The notes: generated from the sequence alone by a model not told the origin. DNA of 64,000 nucleotides from an uncultured Clostridia bacterium (GCA_900019385.1 FIZJ01000011.1:130006-194005), one strand, 5' to 3'. Shown: positions 16,301 to 26,163, counted from the stretch's first letter. Numbers and translations are program-made.

Positions 16301-16684
16301 ATGTTCCTGACACCGGCAGCAGCTGGCAGTCCAGCACTGCGTTTTGCCATCACCACATCGGGAGCTGGGGGTGAAAGCCGGTTCGGGCGGCCGGCGAGGC
16401 TTGAGTCGAATCAGTGGGTGCATGTGGCCGTAACCATTGACCAGAATAAAGCCGAGCTCTATGTGAACGGCGCGGCGGCAGCCGTGTCCGAGCAAATCCA
16501 TACCTATCTGTGGGAGCTGGGGAACACAGCCCAGAATTATCTGGGCCGCTCTCAGTACTCGGCGGATCCTTATCTGCATGGGCGGCTGGCGGACTTCCGC
16601 CTTTACAACCGGGCTTTGAGTGCCGAAGAGATCAAGACCCTAGTCGACTCGACGGCGCCCGGTGCCGGCAGGGTTGAAGAGTAG
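13373..16684 (+). CDS. Secreted LamG - GH127/GH146 (DUF1680) beta-L-arabinofuranosidase-like - LamG protein
   Basis: Signal peptide; LamG-like domains at N-term (LILWYTFDEADGQRIADHSGRGFDGELHG) and C-term (VVWYRFEAAEGRTVLDSSGRGNHGELVG); central DUF1680 domain with HETCNTYN and FYCCTGTGMES motifs. Confidence 0.85.
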   Translation: MRRTSFLALLLALACLSLAGGAAQEAVPVPDPNLILWYTFDEADGQRIADHSGRGFDGELHGEARLDAGREGNAFVFNGVDNYIAMGSHLELQPADLTVAFWFKKTASLAGQEGIIVWAKPNGRWDGNGWYLTIKDQFHETNRPVLLMTDGSAAAYVSGEVDQFYPLNEWVHVAVTLDSRSGTAAVYRNGIPQEVYLTGVPKITAAADPKWFGFNSPSYGGGYLRGVVDDFRIYDIALSPEAVRELAGFSPADVDDASAARFLAPAETVPETLPEGGIALNYKPFSLSQVRLLDGVFKDMMELNAQYLKSLDSDRLLHMFRVTAGLPSHARPLGGWEAPHMEIRGHTMGHYLSACALLYASTNDQEIKAKADAIIEELKKCQDALGSGYLSAFPETLFDRLEAGQSVWVPWYTMHKIFAGLYDQYVHAGNETAWEILLKLTDWAKRRTDKLTPAKMTALLNVEFGGMNEVLYNIYAITKDPAHLELAHRFDHRAVLDPLANGWDRLAGLHANTQIPKVVGAARRYELTGDPWAYAAAKNFWELVVHTRSYATGGNSVNEHFGPANELAHTLGNTNHETCNTYNMLRLTRHLFQWTGDPAFADFYERALFNGILPTINPETGMKMYFVPMGTGYFKVFHTHDNSFYCCTGTGMESFAKLGDSIYFHQEKSLYVNLFIASRLDWRELGVEVEQRTQFPVEAGTSLVIHTQQPVEFALNIRVPYWAVNGVTVRYNGHELECEAKPGEYLKLEHTWHDQDCLEIEMPMSLHMSALPDKPDRVAVMYGPLVLCGLLGNDNMQVSTTGVSVTIPNPGPKRRSYLNIPEEERYQVDQWLLPVPGEALTFRLRPDLGDLVFKPFYQVYQERYGIYWDLGAPEQVAVQEPQQEPVVWYRFEAAEGRTVLDSSGRGNHGELVGGASIKTDETGINYLELDGAGGHVRLPGGIVSSMEQATISTWVYLFSNQTWARIFDFGSGTNVNMFLTPAAAGSPALRFAITTSGAGGESRFGRPARLESNQWVHVAVTIDQNKAELYVNGAAAAVSEQIHTYLWELGNTAQNYLGRSQYSADPYLHGRLADFRLYNRALSAEEIKTLVDSTAPGAGRVEE

Positions 16685-16712
16685 CGTCAAGCAGGCCGAG
16701 CTGCGCCAAACG

Positions 16713-16740
16713 TAAAGGCCGGGCAGCCGGCCTTTTTCTT
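16713..16740 (+). terminator. Rho-independent terminator
   Basis: AAAGGCCGGGCAGCCGGCCTTTTTCTT. Confidence 0.85.
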
Positions 16741-16754
16741 TTGCCTTTTTCAGG

Positions 16755-16784
16755 GCATAACCACCCCACCCTTGTTCATATGTA
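16755..16784 (+). promoter_or_regulatory. Candidate sigma-E-like promoter of spoIID
   Basis: GCATAAC-N15-CATATGTA against KMATATT-N14/15-CATACAHT; partial match only. Confidence 0.35.
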
Positions 16785-16807
16785 TGTGAAGTAAGGGTGG
16801 TGCTCAC

Positions 16808-17758
16808 ATGAGGCGGAGGAGCAGGCGGAAGAGGCTTACACTTCTGAAATTGATCGCGGCGGCGGTTGTGATCCTGATCGGCATACCGCTGTTGTTTGTC
16901 TATGGTGTCAAAGTGCCTTGGAAGGCCAGGAATGTGCCTATGGTCAAGCTTTGGGATGTGAAGAACTCCCAACTGCTTTCCATGACTCTGGAGGAATACG
17001 TCAAAGGAGTAGTGGCAGCAGAAATGCCCGCCCACTTCCATCTTGAAGCTCTCAAAGCCCAGGCGGTGGTGGCCAGGACATACGCCTATCAGCGGATTGT
17101 GAACGATGTGAGGGTTCCCGATCACCCGGAGGCCCATCTGTCCACAGATTACTCCACCGGCCAAGCCTGGGTTTCCAGCGATGAGCTCAAAGACAGGTGG
17201 GGGTTGGTAGACTATCTGATCAATTGGAAAAAAATCAGCCAGGCTGTGGCACAGACTCAAGGAATGATAGCCACCTACCAAGGCAAGCCTATCCTGGCGG
17301 TATATCATTCAACCAGCGGCGGAAGGACCGAAAACTCCGAGCACTACTGGTCGGAAGCGCTGCCCTATCTGTGCAGTGTGGCCGATCCTTACGGGAATCA
17401 TTCCCCATATTATTACACAACGGCATCCTTTTCCACGGCCAAGTTCCTTGAGCTGATGGAACTGGATTCATTGGGCAAGGTCCAGGTACTGGAGCGTTAC
17501 CCATCGGGGCGGGTCAAGACAATGGAAGCGGGTGAAAAATGGTTCAGCGGCCGCGACGTCCGGCAGCGGCTTGGTTTGCGTTCCACGTGGTTTACTGTGC
17601 ATGCTGAAAGCGATCAGATCCATTTTTCCGTGTGGGGCTATGGGCACGGCGTAGGCATGAGCCAGTACGGCGCCGACGGCATGGCCCGGGCCGGGTATGA
17701 TTACCGGCAAATCCTCCAATACTACTATCAGGGCATTGCGTTGGAAAAGCTTTACTGA
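16808..17758 (+). CDS. spoIID: Stage II sporulation protein D
   Basis: LEEYVKGVVAAEMPAHFHLEALKAQAVVARTYA and YHSTSGGRTENSE, GYGHGVGMSQYGADGMA. Confidence 0.93.
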   Translation: MRRRSRRKRLTLLKLIAAAVVILIGIPLLFVYGVKVPWKARNVPMVKLWDVKNSQLLSMTLEEYVKGVVAAEMPAHFHLEALKAQAVVARTYAYQRIVNDVRVPDHPEAHLSTDYSTGQAWVSSDELKDRWGLVDYLINWKKISQAVAQTQGMIATYQGKPILAVYHSTSGGRTENSEHYWSEALPYLCSVADPYGNHSPYYYTTASFSTAKFLELMELDSLGKVQVLERYPSGRVKTMEAGEKWFSGRDVRQRLGLRSTWFTVHAESDQIHFSVWGYGHGVGMSQYGADGMARAGYDYRQILQYYYQGIALEKLY

Positions 17759-17777
17759 TGGTGGAGGAGGGATATGG

Positions 17778-17993
17778 TTGCCTTACCGCAAGAAGCATGA
17801 TTACGAGCTGTACAAGCGGGAATTGGAGGAACAGCTCGATGCGATCCTGGATTGGGATGATTATGACCCCGAGCACTATGGGTGGGGGCAGGATTCCCGC
17901 ACAAGGCACATCCGCCGGGCCAATATGGAGCTCGCCAAGGAGTTAGCCATGGTTTCCATCCCCCACAAGACAAGGCGCTTTAGAAAACCTTGA
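17778..17993 (+). CDS. Small hypothetical charged protein
   Basis: TTG start after GGAGGAGG; PYRKKHDYELYKRELEEQLDAILDWDDYDPEHYGWGQDSRTRHIRRANMELAKELAMVSIPHKTRRFRKP. Confidence 0.6.
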   Translation: MPYRKKHDYELYKRELEEQLDAILDWDDYDPEHYGWGQDSRTRHIRRANMELAKELAMVSIPHKTRRFRKP

Positions 17994-18039
17994 CAACTGC
18001 ACGGCGGTAAACCTAAAATAGCCTAAAGGAGGGAGAGGA

Positions 18040-18960
18040 ATGCGAGCAGTCAACAGTATTCTTGATCTGGTAGGGCAGACTCCCTTGGTCAGGCTAAACC
18101 GAATGGGCCAGCCTGGTTCGGCCGAAATCTGGGCTAAGTTGGAATCGTTCAACCCTGCCGGCAGTGTCAAGGACAGGATTGCCTTAAGCATGATCCGCGC
18201 CGCTCTTGCAGAGGGAAGGCTTAAACCGGGCGGCGTGGTCGTGGAGCCTACAAGCGGCAACACCGGTATTGGGCTGGCGATGGTCTGCGCCGCCTTAGGC
18301 TACAGGCTGATCCTGTGCATGCCCGACACCATGTCGGTGGAACGGAGGAAGCTTCTGCAGGCGTATGGGGCGGAACTGGTCCTCACCCCCGGCAGCGAAG
18401 GTATGCGGGGCGCCATCAGCCGCGCGGTGGAAATAGCCGCCAAAACTCCCGGCGCATTTATGCCGCAGCAGTTTGAGAATCACGCCAATCCCCAGGTCCA
18501 CCGGGAGACTACAGCGGTGGAGATTCTGGAGCAGACGGAAGGGAAACTGGATGCCTTTGTATCCGGGATCGGCACCGGCGGCACTATCACCGGCGTAGGG
18601 GAGGTCATCAAGGAAAAGATTCCCCATGTGAAGGTGATTGCCGTTGAGCCTGACAACTCGCCGGTATTGTCTGGAGGCCAACCTGGGCCTCACCGGATCC
18701 AGGGCATCGGCGCCGGATTTGTGCCGAAGGTCTTGAACACATCGGTGTATGATCAGGTTATTCGTGTCAGAGACAGTGACGCTCTTGCCACAGCCGGCCG
18801 CTTGGCCAAAGAAGAAGGGATTCTGGCCGGCATTTCTTCGGGAGCTGCCGTTTTCGCGGCGCTTAAGGTGGCTCAGGAACTGGGCACCGGGAAAAAGGTG
18901 GTTGTCGTCCTTCCCGACACGGGAGAACGCTACTTGAGCATACCGGACATGTTCAGCTAG
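18040..18960 (+). CDS. cysK: Cysteine synthase A
   Basis: [20 protein letters not shown] lysine motif, [22 protein letters not shown]. Confidence 0.95.
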   Translation: MRAVNSILDLVGQTPLVRLNRMGQPGSAEIWAKLESFNPAGSVKDRIALSMIRAALAEGRLKPGGVVVEPTSGNTGIGLAMVCAALGYRLILCMPDTMSVERRKLLQAYGAELVLTPGSEGMRGAISRAVEIAAKTPGAFMPQQFENHANPQVHRETTAVEILEQTEGKLDAFVSGIGTGGTITGVGEVIKEKIPHVKVIAVEPDNSPVLSGGQPGPHRIQGIGAGFVPKVLNTSVYDQVIRVRDSDALATAGRLAKEEGILAGISSGAAVFAALKVAQELGTGKKVVVVLPDTGERYLSIPDMFS

Positions 18961-18976
18961 ACAAGAGGGAACCGAG

Positions 18977-19004
18977 GCAAGAGGGAACTGGTTCCCTCTT
19001 TTTT
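18977..19004 (+). terminator. Rho-independent terminator
   Basis: AAGAGGGAACTGGTTCCCTCTTTTTT. Confidence 0.85.
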
Positions 19005-19021
19005 GTGTTTCTGTCATTTCT

Positions 19022-19050
19022 TGGAGGAAAACCTGCCTGGACCAGGAAAT
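19022..19050 (+). promoter_or_regulatory. Candidate sigma-H-like promoter (maf operon), imperfect
   Basis: GGAGGAAAA-N11-CAGGAAA vs RNAGGAWWW-N11/12-RNNGAAT. Confidence 0.35.
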
Positions 19051-19086
19051 TTAACAAGAGGCTGCAAAACAAGAGGTAATGAAATT

Positions 19087-19671
19087 ATGAAGATAGTTTT
19101 GGCATCCCAATCGCAGCGGCGGATTGATCTGCTCAAGCAGTTCGGTTTGGACTTCAAAGTGTGCGCCGCGGACATCGCGGAAGCGGCATGCGGGAGCCCA
19201 GAAAAAACAGCAGTCAACAACGCGGTCCTTAAAGCCAAGGCGGTTCTTGCCCAATATCCCGAGTGCCTGGTAATCGGAGCTGACACGGTGGTGGTCGCCA
19301 GGAATCAAATCTTGGGCAAACCCCGGGACAGGGACGAAGCCTTTGCCATGCTCCGCATGTTGAGCGGCGCGAAGCATCAGGTTTTGACCGGGGTGGCTCT
19401 GCTTACTGCCGATAGAGAAAAGTGTTTTTATGTGGCTACCGATGTCTGGATTCGCGAACTCGCCGCTTACGAAATTCGCACATATATAGATACGGGAGAA
19501 CCATTTGATAAAGCTGGCGGGTATGCCATTCAAGGAATCGGCGGTGCGTTTGTCGAATCTATATCAGGGTGTTACTACAATGTGGTAGGCTTGCCGATGC
19601 CGCGGTTATTGGTTGAACTGCGCGGTTTTGGAATCGATGTCTTTGCCCGGGGGAGCTGCAAGGAGGAATAG
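19087..19671 (+). CDS. maf: Maf-family nucleotide pyrophosphatase
   Basis: IVLASQSQRRIDLL, GADTVVV, GEPFDKAGGYAIQGIGG. Confidence 0.94.
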   Translation: MKIVLASQSQRRIDLLKQFGLDFKVCAADIAEAACGSPEKTAVNNAVLKAKAVLAQYPECLVIGADTVVVARNQILGKPRDRDEAFAMLRMLSGAKHQVLTGVALLTADREKCFYVATDVWIRELAAYEIRTYIDTGEPFDKAGGYAIQGIGGAFVESISGCYYNVVGLPMPRLLVELRGFGIDVFARGSCKEE

Positions 19672-19672
19672 T

Positions 19673-20359
19673 GTGAGTTTCAAGGTCATGATCAAGGACT
19701 TGCCTGTTCAGGAACGCCCGCGGGAAAGACTACTGCAGTACGGCCCGGAACAATTGTCCAACCGGGAACTGTTGGCAATTCTGCTGCAGACAGGGACACA
19801 GAACCAATCGGTGTTCGGCCTGGTGGATCAGCTCATGGCGCATTTTGGGTCGTTGCGGGACCTGGCCTGTGCCACTTACGAAGAGATGACGGCCATCAAA
19901 GGCATCGGGCCGGCAAAAGCCGCCCAGGTGCTGGCTGCTTTTGAGCTGGCCAAGCGGTTGAGCAACACTGGCCTCGAAGTGCGGGAAGTGATTCACAGCC
20001 CGCAGGATGCGGCCGAGATCGTCATCAACGAAATGAGCCTGCTCGATAGGGAGCATTTTGTAATTCTGATGCTGAACACCAAGCATGCGGTGATTGCCAG
20101 GAAAATCGTCTCCATCGGCCATCTCAACGCTTCCCTGGTGCACCCGCGGGAACTGTTCAAAGATGTGATCAAAAAAAGCAGCGCGGCAGTGATTCTGGTT
20201 CACAATCACCCCAGTGGGGACCCCACCCCCAGCGACGAGGACATCCGCGTCACAAAAAGACTGTGTGAAGCCGGGGAGCTTTTGGGGATCAAGGTCCTGG
20301 ACCACATAATCGTGGCGGGCGGACGCTATTTGAGCTTTCGCGAGCAGGGTTTAATCTAA
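19673..20359 (+). CDS. radC: RadC/JAB-domain DNA repair protein
   Basis: [14 protein letters not shown] metal-binding motif; upstream of mreB. Confidence 0.95.
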   Translation: MSFKVMIKDLPVQERPRERLLQYGPEQLSNRELLAILLQTGTQNQSVFGLVDQLMAHFGSLRDLACATYEEMTAIKGIGPAKAAQVLAAFELAKRLSNTGLEVREVIHSPQDAAEIVINEMSLLDREHFVILMLNTKHAVIARKIVSIGHLNASLVHPRELFKDVIKKSSAAVILVHNHPSGDPTPSDEDIRVTKRLCEAGELLGIKVLDHIIVAGGRYLSFREQGLI

Positions 20360-20393
20360 GTTCAATAGGGACAAGCTGAAAGGAGATAAAAAC

Positions 20394-21413
20394 ATGTTTG
20401 GTCGCTTAGGAAGAGATATCGGCATCGATTTGGGAACTGCCAACACACTGGTTTATGTGCGGGGACGCGGCATTGTGATCGACGAACCATCTGTGGTGGC
20501 CCGGGACCAGGAAACCAAGGACATCCTGGCTGTCGGCAACAAAGCCAAGGAAATGGTAGGACGCACGCCTGGGAATATCGTTGCCATCAGGCCGCTGCGG
20601 GATGGAGTGATCGCCGATTTCGACACCACCGAGCGGATGCTCAGGGACTTTCTCAACCGGGCAAACCGGAGAATGGGCTGGGTGCGGCCGCGGGTTGTCA
20701 TAGCAGTCCCGTCCGGAGTCACAGAAGTGGAGAAGCGGGCGGTGATTGACGCAGCCATCTCTGCGGGAGCCAAGGATGCCAGGGTGGTGGAAGAACCCAT
20801 GGCGGCGGCCATTGGTGTCGGCCTGCCGGTGCAGGAACCAACGGGCAACATGATTGTGGATATCGGCGGCGGCACGACGGAAGTGGCTGTGATCTCCCTG
20901 GGCGGCATTGTTGTGCACCGTTCCATCAGGATCGGCGGCGATGAGATGGACGATTCCATCATCCAGTACATCCGCCGTCATTACAACCTCCTGATCGGCG
21001 AACGGACAGCGGAGATCATCAAGAAGACCATCGGTACAGCTTGTCCCCAGGAGACGGAAAGTTCACAGGAAGTGCGGGGCCGCGATCTGGTGACGGGGCT
21101 GCCGAAGACGATCACCATCACCTCCGAGCAGGTGCGGGAAGCTTTGGCAGAACCCATAGCCGCCATTGTGGAAGGTGTGAAGGTGACCCTGGAGCAGACG
21201 CCGCCGGAATTGGCGGCGGACATCATGGACCGGGGTATCGTGATGGCAGGCGGAGGCGCCCTTTTGACCGGTCTTGATCAGCTGATCGCCAGCGAGACCG
21301 GGATGCCGGTTCACGTGACCGAAGAACCGCTGAAAGCGGTGGTGAAAGGTACAGGTATTGTTTTGGAGCACTATGATTTGCTGAAGCGGATCATGATTGG
21401 GCCAAAGAAATAA
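20394..21413 (+). CDS. mreB: Rod shape-determining protein MreB
   Basis: [45 protein letters not shown]. Confidence 0.97.
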   Translation: MFGRLGRDIGIDLGTANTLVYVRGRGIVIDEPSVVARDQETKDILAVGNKAKEMVGRTPGNIVAIRPLRDGVIADFDTTERMLRDFLNRANRRMGWVRPRVVIAVPSGVTEVEKRAVIDAAISAGAKDARVVEEPMAAAIGVGLPVQEPTGNMIVDIGGGTTEVAVISLGGIVVHRSIRIGGDEMDDSIIQYIRRHYNLLIGERTAEIIKKTIGTACPQETESSQEVRGRDLVTGLPKTITITSEQVREALAEPIAAIVEGVKVTLEQTPPELAADIMDRGIVMAGGGALLTGLDQLIASETGMPVHVTEEPLKAVVKGTGIVLEHYDLLKRIMIGPKK

Positions 21414-21440
21414 GTTTAGAAGCGGCTGTAAGGAGGTGAA

Positions 21441-22271
21441 GTGGTCTTGTCCCGAAAATCCAGACGCTTGCGGGCGATCGTGATCCTGATCATGATTGTC
21501 GCCGTTGCCGGGAGTATCCACTTCACTTCTCGCTCCCGCCCTCAGGCTACTGTCGCCGAACAGGCAATCCGCGATCTTCTGGCGCCTCTGCAGACACTGT
21601 TCATGCGTCTTTCCCAGATGGTTCACGGCTTCTTCGCTTCGTTGGGGCAGATCGGCAATCTGCAGCAGGAGAATGCCCGGCTGAAGGCAGAGATTCTGGA
21701 GCTCGAGCGGCAGCTGTACGAAATGGCCGACTACAAGCGGGAAAACGAATGGCTCCGGGAAGCACTGGAGTTTAAGAAACAGGAATCATACCAGATGCTG
21801 GTCTGCGAGGTGATCGGCAGGTCGCCCACCAACCTCTTCAACACGATTACCATCAACCGCGGCAGCAGCAGCGGTGTGGCCCAGGGAATGGCGGTTATGT
21901 CCGGGAACGGCGTTGTGGGCACAGTGCAGAGTGTCACAGCCACTACCGCCACAGTGATTCTCGCCACAGACGCCCGCAGTGCGATTGGCGGCATGGTCCA
22001 GCATTCCGGCGATTTGGTGCTGATCGAAGGCGATCCTGAGTATTCGGGCATGCTTCTGGCCAAGCCGCTGTCTAAAGATGTGCAGCTTGAGGTGGGAGAT
22101 GTCCTTGTCACATCCGGGCTGTCCCAGTATTTCCCCAAAGGGCTGCCCATAGGCAAAGTGGCGGAAATCGTACCCAGCCGCTATCAGCTGTCGTTCACGG
22201 CATATATCGAGCCTTTTGTGGATTTCAGCAGGCTGGAGTACGTTTTCATTTTGCTCGGGGAACCGAAGTAG
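21441..22271 (+). CDS. mreC: Rod shape-determining protein MreC
   Basis: TM + coiled coil + beta domain; follows mreB. Confidence 0.93.
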   Translation: MVLSRKSRRLRAIVILIMIVAVAGSIHFTSRSRPQATVAEQAIRDLLAPLQTLFMRLSQMVHGFFASLGQIGNLQQENARLKAEILELERQLYEMADYKRENEWLREALEFKKQESYQMLVCEVIGRSPTNLFNTITINRGSSSGVAQGMAVMSGNGVVGTVQSVTATTATVILATDARSAIGGMVQHSGDLVLIEGDPEYSGMLLAKPLSKDVQLEVGDVLVTSGLSQYFPKGLPIGKVAEIVPSRYQLSFTAYIEPFVDFSRLEYVFILLGEPK

Positions 22272-22793
22272 GTGCAGCGGATGGCAGTCTTGATTTACAC
22301 AATCATTATTATCCTCGCTTTGGTGATACAGACAACCGTCTTCGCCGCATCGTCCGTTTTCGCAGTCGTTCCCGATTTGATTCTGGTACTGGTTGTCTTG
22401 TTTAGTTTGATCAACGGGCCGGGTTTTGGGGCCAAGTTCGGCTTTCTGGCTGGTTTGGGATTGGATCTGTTCGTAGGCCAGATGATTGGGCTTAACGCCG
22501 TGACCAAGATGATGATCGGCGCTGTGGTAGGTCTAATGGCGCTGCGGTTCTACAAGGAGAATTATGTCGTGCCGCTGGCCAGTGTCCTAGTGGCCACCCT
22601 TGCCGATCAATTGCTGTACGGGTTGGGGATGGCTTTCTTTGGCGTGCCTGTGCCCGTGCGATACCTCCTGGAACAGGTTTTGCTCCCTCTACTTTTATAC
22701 AACGGAATTTTGAGCCTGCTGCTGTACGTACGCCTTTATTATTTCAACAAGAAGATTTTTTATTGGGACGAGATTTTCAGGCGATCGAGGTGA
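22272..22793 (+). CDS. mreD: Rod shape-determining protein MreD
   Basis: Polytopic 173-aa protein between mreC and PBP2. Confidence 0.88.
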   Translation: MQRMAVLIYTIIIILALVIQTTVFAASSVFAVVPDLILVLVVLFSLINGPGFGAKFGFLAGLGLDLFVGQMIGLNAVTKMMIGAVVGLMALRFYKENYVVPLASVLVATLADQLLYGLGMAFFGVPVPVRYLLEQVLLPLLLYNGILSLLLYVRLYYFNKKIFYWDEIFRRSR

Positions 22794-22803
22794 ACACAGA
22801 ATC

Positions 22804-24651
22804 TTGGCAGAGAAGACTCTAGAGCAGCGCCTTCGCATATTTTGGGCGGTGATGATCATCATCATCCTGATCATCTGCGGCCGGCTGTGGGAACTTCAGA
22901 TCCGCCGAGGAAGCTATTTCGCCGGCCTGGCCGACGGCAACCGGATGCGCCGGATCCGAGTCATGCCCACCAGAGGTGTGATCTACAGCCGGGACGGCAC
23001 AGAGCTTGTCCGCAGCCGCCCTGCTTTCACCGTGGCTTTGGTGCCGGGCGGGATCCCGCAGAACGCCGAGGAAGTGCTGGAGTACTTAAGCCAGATTCTG
23101 TGCCTTACCAGTGAGGAACTGCAGACCGCAATCGCCAAAGGGCGCCAGAACCTGTACGAACCGGTGCGGATCGCCCGGGATGTGGATTTGAGCACTGTCG
23201 TGGCCATTGAGGAAAACCGGCTGTGGCTGCCGGGGGTTTTTATCGAAGAAGAGTGGGTGCGGGATTACCTTTATCCCAGTTTCGCCAGCCACCTCATCGG
23301 CTATCTGGGTATCGTCAGCGAGCAGGAACTGCAGCAGTTGGGCCCGGGATACGCCAGTTCGGATCTTGTGGGCAAAACCGGGCTGGAAGCCATTTACGAG
23401 CGGGAGCTCAGGGGCGAGCTCGGCTCGGTCACGGTAGAAGTGAACGCTCTGAGCCGGCCGGTGCAGACCGTCAGCTACGTGGAGCCGGTTCCCGGCCACA
23501 GCCTGGTGCTCACCATAGACAAGGAACTGCAGGAGGCTGCCCGTGAAGCATTCATCTCCCATACCGACACTCTCCGCGAGGAGGGCGACCCGCCGTTTAG
23601 AGGGGCGGTGATTGCCCTCGACCCGAAAACCGGTGAAATCCTGGCCATGGTCAGCCTGCCGGATTATGACCCGGCACAGCTTTTGGACGCCAGGCAGCGC
23701 AGCAGCTACTACGCAAGTCTGATCGGAAATGCGCATCGGCCTTTGTTCAACAGGGCGGTGCAAGGCCAATACCGCCCTGGTTCTGCTTTCAAGCCGTTCA
23801 TTGCCGTAGCCATGCTTGAAGAAAAGGTGGTCACTCCCGATCAGGTGTTCAATGCCACCGGCACCAGTGAATCCGGCATTCGGGATTGGGTGATCACACA
23901 GGGGGCGGCGCCCTTTGGCCCGATCACATTTTTCGACGCTCTGGCGGTGTCCAGCAATCACTATTTCGCCGAGTTCGGCAGGCAGGTGGGGATCGACAAG
24001 CTTTCGGTCTGGCTGCGGGAGTTCGGGTTTGGCTCTCCCACCGGGATGATTGGTGTCGCCCAGGAAGCGTCGGGCTTGGTGCCGGACCGGGAATGGAAGC
24101 GGAAGCAGTACGCCTCTTACCCTGTTTATGAACAGGCTTGGTATCCGGCGGAGACAGAACTGCTGTCCATCGGGCAGGGCCCTGTGGATGTGACCCCGAT
24201 TCAGCTGGCTTTGGCTTACAGCGCCATCGCCAACCGGGGTGTGATTTATCAGCCGACAGTGGTGAAACAGATCATCGATCCGGAGGGCCGGGTAGTATAT
24301 GAACACACCCCCACCGTCAAGGCCGCTCTCGATGTGTCCAAAAGCACCTGGGACGCGGTGATCAAGGGTATGGAAGCAGTGATCACCCATCCCCGGGGGA
24401 CAGCCCGGCGAGTGTTCGAGGGTTTCCCCATCCCCATCGCCGGCAAAACCGGAAGCGCGGAAGTGACAGGCCAACCTTCTCACGGCCTGTTCGCCGCTTT
24501 TGCACCAGTGGATGATCCGGAACTGTTGGTGGTTGTGATCGTGGAACACGGCGGCGGCGGGTCCTCCAGCGCGGCACCTATCGCCCGCATGGTGTTCGAG
24601 GCCTATTTTGGCATAGACGGCAGGAATACGATGGGTGAAGGCGAACTGTAA
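22804..24651 (+). CDS. mrdA: Penicillin-binding protein 2
   Basis: RPGSAFKPFIA (SxxK), SSN, AGKTGSAEV (KTG) motifs. Confidence 0.94.
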   Translation: MAEKTLEQRLRIFWAVMIIIILIICGRLWELQIRRGSYFAGLADGNRMRRIRVMPTRGVIYSRDGTELVRSRPAFTVALVPGGIPQNAEEVLEYLSQILCLTSEELQTAIAKGRQNLYEPVRIARDVDLSTVVAIEENRLWLPGVFIEEEWVRDYLYPSFASHLIGYLGIVSEQELQQLGPGYASSDLVGKTGLEAIYERELRGELGSVTVEVNALSRPVQTVSYVEPVPGHSLVLTIDKELQEAAREAFISHTDTLREEGDPPFRGAVIALDPKTGEILAMVSLPDYDPAQLLDARQRSSYYASLIGNAHRPLFNRAVQGQYRPGSAFKPFIAVAMLEEKVVTPDQVFNATGTSESGIRDWVITQGAAPFGPITFFDALAVSSNHYFAEFGRQVGIDKLSVWLREFGFGSPTGMIGVAQEASGLVPDREWKRKQYASYPVYEQAWYPAETELLSIGQGPVDVTPIQLALAYSAIANRGVIYQPTVVKQIIDPEGRVVYEHTPTVKAALDVSKSTWDAVIKGMEAVITHPRGTARRVFEGFPIPIAGKTGSAEVTGQPSHGLFAAFAPVDDPELLVVVIVEHGGGGSSSAAPIARMVFEAYFGIDGRNTMGEGEL

Positions 24652-24686
24652 GTGGTGAGGATTGAAAGCCTGAGGAGAGACCCGTA

Positions 24687-25325
24687 ATGAGCAAGGAAGC
24701 ATGTATCATCAAAGGTACCAAACACGGACTATCGATTTTGATTCCCAGCGGGCTGGATTTTTCGGAAGTACTGGCACAACTGCGGGCACGGCTGGCTTCG
24801 GCTCAAGCTTTCTTTTCCGGTGCGACAGTGTATGTTTCAGCAGCAGATCGGGAGCTGAAACCAGAGGAAAAGCGGCTGTTAGAGCAAACAGTGGAAGAAT
24901 TCGGCATGGTGATCAGCGAAGGCAAGGTTCCGGAACCGCAAACTCAAGCGGTGGAGCGCAGAGAGGATTCGCGAAGCGAGGACGGCGAAAACACTCTGCT
25001 GGTGCGCCGCACCATCCGTTCCGGCCAGCGCATCTGGTATGATGGAAATGTGGTTATTATCGGTGATGTGAACCCGGGAGCGGAAGTGGTCTGCACCGGA
25101 GATATCCTGGTGCTCGGCTGCCTCCGGGGAGTCGCCCATGCCGGGTGCAACGGCAATGTCAGCGCTACAGTGTTTGCTTTCCGCCTGGAACCGACCCAAC
25201 TGCGCATCGCCAGCTACATATCACGCTCCCCTGATGAAAAAATGCCTAAACCGCTTGAACCGGAAATAGCGCGTGTTTGTGACAACGTGATTCAGATTAG
25301 TGCTTACCAGAGCAGTCAGAGTTGA
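24687..25325 (+). CDS. minC: Septum site-determining protein MinC
   Basis: VVIIGDVNPGAEVVCTGDILVLGCLRGVAHAG; upstream of minD. Confidence 0.93.
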   Translation: MSKEACIIKGTKHGLSILIPSGLDFSEVLAQLRARLASAQAFFSGATVYVSAADRELKPEEKRLLEQTVEEFGMVISEGKVPEPQTQAVERREDSRSEDGENTLLVRRTIRSGQRIWYDGNVVIIGDVNPGAEVVCTGDILVLGCLRGVAHAGCNGNVSATVFAFRLEPTQLRIASYISRSPDEKMPKPLEPEIARVCDNVIQISAYQSSQS

Positions 25326-25348
25326 GGGTAACTAGGGGAGGTGTTTCC

Positions 25349-26152
25349 ATGGGAAAATCCATTGTGGTAACAAGCGGCAAAGGTGGTGTCGGCAAGACGA
25401 CCGCTGCGGCCAACATCGGGACAGGGTTGGCTCAGATCGGAAAGAGAGTGTGTTTGGTTGATGCCGATATCGGGCTGCGCAACCTGGATGTGGTCATGGG
25501 ATTGGAGAACCGGATTGTTTACGACTTGATCGATGTGGTCGAAGGGCACTGCCGGGTGCGTTCAGCTTTGATCAAGGACAAGCGATTCGACAACCTGTTC
25601 CTGCTTCCGGCGGCTCAGACCCGGGAAAAGGACGCGGTCAAGCCGGAACAGATGAAAGCGCTGGTCGACGAATTGAAGAAGGAGTTTGACTATGTGCTGG
25701 TGGACTGCCCTGCCGGCATTGAACAGGGATTCAAGAATGCCATTGCCGGCGCGGACATGGCGATTATCGTCACCACACCGGAGGTTTCGGCGGTAAGAGA
25801 CGCAGACCGCATTGTGGGTTTGCTGGAGGCAAGCGAGTTGTATGAGCCTCAGCTGATCATCAACCGGATCCGCCCCGACATGATCCGCAAAGGGGATATG
25901 ATGACCACGGAGGATGTCATTGACATCCTGGCTATCAAACTGTTGGGCATAGTCCCAGATGACGAGAGCATAATCGTATCCACCAACCGGGGAGAACCGG
26001 CTGTCCTGGACAAAAAATCTCTGTCGGGCCAGGCGTTCCGCAATATCGTCCGTCGGTTGGAAGGGGCATCCGTCCCGTTCCTGCCGTTGGAAGAAACCTC
26101 CAGGTTCAAACGATTGCTGCGCCTGTTCAACCTTTCCGGCAGTAAAAGTTAG
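25349..26152 (+). CDS. minD: Septum site-determining protein MinD
   Basis: VTSGKGGVGKTTAAANIGTGLA deviant Walker A; C-terminal amphipathic helix. Confidence 0.97.
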   Translation: MGKSIVVTSGKGGVGKTTAAANIGTGLAQIGKRVCLVDADIGLRNLDVVMGLENRIVYDLIDVVEGHCRVRSALIKDKRFDNLFLLPAAQTREKDAVKPEQMKALVDELKKEFDYVLVDCPAGIEQGFKNAIAGADMAIIVTTPEVSAVRDADRIVGLLEASELYEPQLIINRIRPDMIRKGDMMTTEDVIDILAIKLLGIVPDDESIIVSTNRGEPAVLDKKSLSGQAFRNIVRRLEGASVPFLPLEETSRFKRLLRLFNLSGSKS

Positions 26153-26163
26153 GAGGGTCGGCC

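Noticed and set aside
16766-16800. CCACCCTT...AAGGGTGG inverted repeat that could sequester the spoIID ribosome-binding site
   Set aside because: If the sigma-E-like promoter (-10 at 16777) is right, the 5' arm lies upstream of the transcript; kept only as a possible operator.
23086-24702. 538-aa minus-strand ORF antisense to mrdA
   Set aside because: Shadow ORF produced by high GC codon usage; low-complexity His/Arg/Pro-rich translation, no SD, no family motifs, and the sense gene is certain.
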